A stretch of DNA of 45,709 bases from an uncultured Mycobacteriaceae bacterium (GTDB lineage: Bacteria; Actinomycetota; Actinomycetes; Mycobacteriales; Mycobacteriaceae): positions 1 through 45,709 of the forward strand of contig CADEGF010000012.1 in the NCBI GenBank assembly GCA_902826815.1, read 5' to 3'. Each line of letters begins with the position of its first letter. The stretch's first letter is position 1. This document shows positions 42,396 to 45,709 of the stretch, piece by piece. The translations under genes were made by a program, and so were the position numbers. Below the pieces are notes generated by a model, which saw only the letters and a program-made list of their open reading frames with translations, searched no databases and had not been told where the DNA came from.

Positions 42396-43903
42396 CGCAC
42401 ACCGCCGCAGTCGCGGAAGCTGAGTGCAGTCGAGACATCGTCCTTGCTCGGCGAAGTTCGCCCACCCAAGTCAGCGAGCGTCCATGCGACGCGCAAAGTC
42501 CGATCGCAGCCGCGCAGGCTCAGCACGCCGCGATCGACGGCGGTCCTCAGCGGAGCCGTCACGTCCTGGCTGAGCCGGAAACGACGGCGCAGCAGAGTGC
42601 CGCTGACTTCGGCGTTGGTCGCCATGCCAAAGGGACGCCACCGCTCTGCGGCGGCCGCCCGCGCCGAATGCACACGATCCCGCACCGCCGCCGTCGACTC
42701 GGCCGCCGCTACATCGAAGGTTTGTGCACTCTCGCGGTACATGTCGACACGCAGATCGACGCGGTCGAGCAGCGGCCCCGACAACTTGCTCAGGTACCGC
42801 CGTCTCGCAGGCGATGTACACAGGCAGTCCTTTTGATCGGGCGCCGCACACGGGCACGGGTTCGCGGCGAGCACCAGCTGGAAACGCGCAGGATACGTCG
42901 CTACGCCGTCGCGTCGCGCAAGCCGAATCTCTCCGTCTTCCAGCGGAGTTCGCAAGGCTTCCAGCGCGCTGTTGCCGATCTCGGCGTATTCGTCGAGGAA
43001 GAGCACACCACGATGAGCCCGACTGACCGCTCCCGGCCTCGCGATGCCGGTACCACCACCGACCAACGCGGCGACACTCGACGTGTGGTGCGGCGCGACG
43101 AACGGCGGCCGGGTGATGAGCGGTGTGTCCGCGGCCAGCAATCCGGCCACCGAGTGGATCGCGGTGACCTCGAGCGATTCACCCGGCGACAAATCCGGCA
43201 ACAGGCCCGGAAGACGCTGCGCCAGCATCGTTTTCCCGACCCCGGGCGGCCCCGTCAGCGTCAGGTGGTGCGCGCCTGCGGCGGCGACCTCGACGGCATA
43301 CCTCGCCTGGATCTGGCCGACGACGTCTGCCAGGTCGGTCGGATGCTCGACCGCCTGGGCGCGCGTCTGGATTCGCTCGTCCAGTTCACCCTTGCCGGCA
43401 AGCCAGGCTTGCAGATGCCCGAGCGTTCGTGCACCCAGCACCTCGACCCCGTCGACCAGGCTGGCCTCGCGAAGGTTGTCGACGGGAACCACCACCGTGG
43501 GCCAGCCCTGCCTCTTGGCGGTCAGCACGGCGGGCAGCACGCCCTTGACGGGGCGCACCCGCCCGTCGAGTGCGAGTTCGCCGAGCAGAACCGCCTTCTC
43601 GAGCCGTGGCCACTCCTTCTTCACCTGAGCAGAGACGACAGCCGACGCCAGCGCGAGGTCGTAGACCGACCCCATCTTCGGAAGCGTCGCGGGCGAGAGC
43701 GCCAGCGTCAGGCGCGTCTGCGGCCAATCGTTGCCGCAGTTGGTGATCGCGGCCCTGACCCGGTCGCGCGACTCCTGCAGCGCGGTGTCGGGCAGTCCGA
43801 CGAGATGCACACCCGGTAGCCCAGAGGCGATATTGGCTTCGATCTCCACGATCTCACCCTCCAAGGCGCGTACCGCCACCGAGAACGCTCTGCCCAGCGC
43901 CAT
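42392..43903 (-). CDS. YifB/ComM-family Mg-chelatase-like AAA+ ATPase
   Basis: A 503-residue helicase-like ATPase linked to branch migration in transformation (ComM). An N-terminal Lon-like domain begins MALGRAFSVAVRALEGEIVEIEANIASGLPG; Walker A is TGPPGVGKTMLAQRLPGL, Walker B GVLFLDEYAE, and a Cys-rich NPCPCAAPDQKDCLC segment marks the family. The ATG at 43903 overlaps the yraN stop by 1 nt. A longer frame to 44170 is only a shadow of yraN. Counterpart of Rv2897c. Confidence 0.93.
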   Translation of the reverse strand: MALGRAFSVAVRALEGEIVEIEANIASGLPGVHLVGLPDTALQESRDRVRAAITNCGNDWPQTRLTLALSPATLPKMGSVYDLALASAVVSAQVKKEWPRLEKAVLLGELALDGRVRPVKGVLPAVLTAKRQGWPTVVVPVDNLREASLVDGVEVLGARTLGHLQAWLAGKGELDERIQTRAQAVEHPTDLADVVGQIQARYAVEVAAAGAHHLTLTGPPGVGKTMLAQRLPGLLPDLSPGESLEVTAIHSVAGLLAADTPLITRPPFVAPHHTSSVAALVGGGTGIARPGAVSRAHRGVLFLDEYAEIGNSALEALRTPLEDGEIRLARRDGVATYPARFQLVLAANPCPCAAPDQKDCLCTSPARRRYLSKLSGPLLDRVDLRVDMYRESAQTFDVAAAESTAAVRDRVHSARAAAAERWRPFGMATNAEVSGTLLRRRFRLSQDVTAPLRTAVDRGVLSLRGCDRTLRVAWTLADLGGRTSPSKDDVSTALSFRDCGGVR

Positions 43904-44271
43904 CAGCCGACCGCCTGCAGATGCGTGATCTCGGGAGTGCGTTGCCTTCCGATGCGCACTCCGATGACGTCGATGCGCACGGCCGCCCAGCGAGCGCCGT
44001 GGTCGGCGAGCCACAATCCTGCGAGCCTGCGGATCCGACGGACTTTGTCGGGTGTGACCGCTTGCTGCACTCCTCCGAACCGGTCGCTTGTGCGGGTCTT
44101 GACCTCGACGAAAACCGCGGTGCGCGTTAATCTGTCGGCCACGATGACGTCGAGTTCCCCGTATCGGCATCGCCAGTTGCGGTCGAGCACCTCCAGGCCC
44201 AGCGCGGTCAGGTGTTCGACCGCCAGTTGCTCACCCAGCGCACCGATCTCGGCGCGACTCCATGTAGTCAT
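43903..44271 (-). CDS. yraN: UPF0102 family nuclease-like protein YraN
   Basis: A 122-residue protein of the YraN family with a restriction-endonuclease-like fold: GALGEQLAVEHLTALGLEVLDRNWRCRYGELDVIVADR holds the Glu/Asp pair, and VFVEVKTRTSDRFGGVQQAV the ExK motif. It is first of the yraN-yifB-dprA operon, as in M. tuberculosis (Rv2898c). It lies 130 nt from the divergent gene at 44402, and a perfect DnaA box stands between. Confidence 0.92.
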   Translation of the reverse strand: MTTWSRAEIGALGEQLAVEHLTALGLEVLDRNWRCRYGELDVIVADRLTRTAVFVEVKTRTSDRFGGVQQAVTPDKVRRIRRLAGLWLADHGARWAAVRIDVIGVRIGRQRTPEITHLQAVG

Positions 44272-44321
44272 GTCGACACAATGCGATCAACGGCCGACAA
44301 ACCGATCGACGATGTCGACGG

Positions 44322-44330
44322 TTATCCACA
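44322..44330 (+). promoter_or_regulatory. DnaA box 3 (perfect 9-mer)
   Basis: TTATCCACA in the divergent region between yraN and the gene at 44402. Its extended context GGTTATCCACAGTTGC is the complement of that around DnaA box 2 at 26129. Confidence 0.45.
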
Positions 44331-44401
44331 GTTGCGTGATCATTCACAGTTCCTGGGCTCGGTGCGCGCTGCTCAGGCTCACGGCTTATCCTGAAGTGAC
44401 C

Positions 44402-44815
44402 ATGACCGCGGGAAATGAAGCTTCTCAATCCCTCACCGAGGCGTTGGCACAGGCTCAGATCCCGTCGGAGAATCACGAGTTCATTCGGCAGCTCACCAAT
44501 GCGGTCGGCATCGCCGAGTACCGCACGGTGATGACCGCAGGCAAGTCGTACATCAAAGCCATGAGGCATGACGGGCGTCGGAACCTGCACATCAGCTACG
44601 GGTACACGAATGGCTTCTCCGAAGAAGAACTCGTCCGCATAGCCGGTGGCGCCACGCGGGGGCCCAGCTCCCGAAAGGGAACCTGGTACGTGGAGCACCC
44701 GCTGACGAAGGTGCGGCCCGGTTCACCACGCTCTCTCGACAAGCGCCGCGAGGGGGCATTCTGCGCCTGCGGGATGCAGTTGTCGCTGACCGGAGCCTGC
44801 GCGAACTGCGACTGA
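44402..44815 (+). CDS. Conserved hypothetical protein with Cys-rich C-terminal tail
   Basis: A 137-residue protein without a family I can name. The N-terminal 75 residues are helix and strand mix (SLTEALAQAQIPSENHEFIRQL, GIAEYRTVMTAGKSYIKAMRHD) followed by ISYGYTNGFSEEELVRIAGG. It ends GAFCACGMQLSLTGACANCD, a CxC...CxxC pattern that could bind zinc. ATG 44402 follows GTGACC closely; the long frame upstream to 43925 is a shadow of yraN. A lone gene between yraN and the esterase. Confidence 0.7.
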   Translation: MTAGNEASQSLTEALAQAQIPSENHEFIRQLTNAVGIAEYRTVMTAGKSYIKAMRHDGRRNLHISYGYTNGFSEEELVRIAGGATRGPSSRKGTWYVEHPLTKVRPGSPRSLDKRREGAFCACGMQLSLTGACANCD

Positions 44816-44841
44816 TTCGCAGTCGATAGGGTCGAGCCTCG

Positions 44842-45567
44842 ATGGCGACTTTCGTTCTGGTCCACGGTGGCGGCCACGGCGGGTGGTGTTTTCAGCCGCT
44901 GGCCCGGGTGCTGCGCGACATGGGTCACGGCGTCTACGCCCCGACATTGACCGGGTTGGGAGAGCGGGCACACCTGTTCCGAGCGAACGTCGACCTCGAT
45001 TGTCACGTCGAGGACATCGTGGCGCTTCTGCACTACGAAGACGTGAGCAACGCCATCCTTGTCGGGCATAGCTATGGCGGGATGGTGATCACCGGCGCAG
45101 CCGACCGTGCGCCCGTTCGTGTCGGCCATCGCGTGTACCTGGACGCGAAACCGCCCAAGGATGGGCAGTCCCTGGTCGATGTCGCAGGACCGTTCATGGC
45201 GGCGGCCAGGTCAGACAGCCAGATCATCGACGGCGTCGAGATGTGCCTGTTCCCCACCGACGAGACGATCAAGTTCTACGGGGTGGTCGATCCCCAGACC
45301 TTGGAGTGGATGCGCGCACGGCTCACCCCGCACCCGTGGAGATGCTTCGAACAACCGATACAGCTAACGAATGCGGAAGCGCTGCAATCGATTCCGCAGT
45401 CTCATATCAGCACCACGGCATTCATGTCTTTGCGTAACGCCGACAAATTGCGACAGCAGTCGGATGGCCGGCTGTGGGATATCGACACCGGTCACGACCT
45501 GATGATCACCGCGCCAGACGAGGTGGCCGAACTACTCGGCCGTATCGCCGCCATCACGGCAGGCTGA
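44842..45567 (+). CDS. Alpha/beta hydrolase (EstC/hydroxynitrile-lyase-like esterase)
   Basis: A 241-residue hydrolase. The oxyanion segment is VLVHGGGHGGWCFQPLARVL, the nucleophile elbow VGHSYGGMVITG, and the His is in DTGHDLMITAPDEVAELL near the C-terminus. This short cap-containing type includes salicylate esterases and hydroxynitrile lyases of plants and EstC-like bacterial enzymes. Start ATG 44842 has no strong Shine-Dalgarno. The last 14 bases overlap the end of the convergent partial gene. Confidence 0.85.
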   Translation: MATFVLVHGGGHGGWCFQPLARVLRDMGHGVYAPTLTGLGERAHLFRANVDLDCHVEDIVALLHYEDVSNAILVGHSYGGMVITGAADRAPVRVGHRVYLDAKPPKDGQSLVDVAGPFMAAARSDSQIIDGVEMCLFPTDETIKFYGVVDPQTLEWMRARLTPHPWRCFEQPIQLTNAEALQSIPQSHISTTAFMSLRNADKLRQQSDGRLWDIDTGHDLMITAPDEVAELLGRIAAITAG

Positions 45568-45709
45568 TCAGCACGACCCCGGCGAGCACCACGCCCACAG
45601 CACGATCGTGTACGCGACGCTCGAGATGACCCCCCCACGAAGCCCGGAACGGACGTTGCTCGGACGGCAGCCGGGCAGCCTGCGGCGGCGTCGGATCACC
45701 GCGAGCATC
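45554..45709 (-). CDS. Partial gene: C-terminus with a terminal membrane helix
   Basis: The last 51 codons of a gene whose start lies beyond the window. The frame is Pro- and Arg-rich (DPTPPQAARLPSEQRP), then VHDRAVGVVLAGVVLISLP forms a hydrophobic end that could be a tail anchor. It has no stop within the window upstream and shares 14 bp with the convergent esterase gene. No family can be named from this piece. Confidence 0.5.
   Translation of the reverse strand, partial: DARGDPTPPQAARLPSEQRPFRASWGGHLERRVHDRAVGVVLAGVVLISLP

Overview
The window looks like chromosome of a high-GC mycobacterium, most likely an environmental, fast-growing type. The second half keeps a gene order I recognise from Mycobacterium tuberculosis (about Rv2880c to Rv2898c): rlmN, cdsA, frr, pyrH, MarR regulator, amiC, tsf, rpsB, M23 peptidase, LLM oxidoreductase, xerC, viuB-type protein, dprA, yifB and yraN. 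Many start codons are GTG, stop/start overlaps (ATGA, GTGA) are common, and several genes have no Shine-Dalgarno and a promoter-like sequence right against the start, as expected for leaderless mycobacterial messages. No rRNA, tRNA, CRISPR array or insertion sequence was seen.

Bases 1-20800 are an accessory catabolic region. It holds a SnoaL-type protein and a thioesterase; two divergent F420-type (LLM) oxidoreductases; an acyl-CoA dehydrogenase; a secreted 25-residue-repeat protein; a tightly coupled seven-gene operon (NIPSNAP-like protein, P450, zinc alcohol dehydrogenase, HpcH aldolase, SDR, Baeyer-Villiger monooxygenase, esterase); a lactonase plus thioesterase pair; a second P450 with its ferredoxin; a family III CoA transferase; a phosphotransferase-fold protein; and two closely related TetR regulators. 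Five intergenic sites carry the same 27-bp inverted repeat, CTTTACA-N14-TGTAAAG or its variant with a TGTCAC half. All five abut starts of these genes and none was found elsewhere in the window. I read this as one undescribed TetR regulon that would hydroxylate a cyclic or terpenoid-like substrate, oxidise it to a ketone, insert oxygen, open the lactone or ester, and pass the acid to CoA-dependent oxidation. The substrate is unknown.

Bases 20809-33000 are mostly housekeeping (rlmN, cdsA-frr-pyrH, tsf-rpsB) with local modules: a DMT exporter, an isoprenylcysteine-methyltransferase-like membrane protein divergent from a TetR, a 13E12/DUF222 HNH protein behind a near-consensus LexA box, and a Rv2887-like MarR regulator divergent from an Rv0560c-like methyltransferase across a palindromic operator.

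Bases 33000-45709 carry a secreted M23-fold protein, an LLM oxidoreductase, an NCS1 nucleobase permease with a SnoaL protein, SelO, and the minus-strand run yraN-yifB-dprA, siderophore-interacting protein, FMN hydroxy-acid oxidase and xerC. Two long intergenic inverted repeats lie on either side of the LLM gene. A small protein with a Cys-rich tail, an esterase and the 3' end of a membrane-tailed gene close the window.
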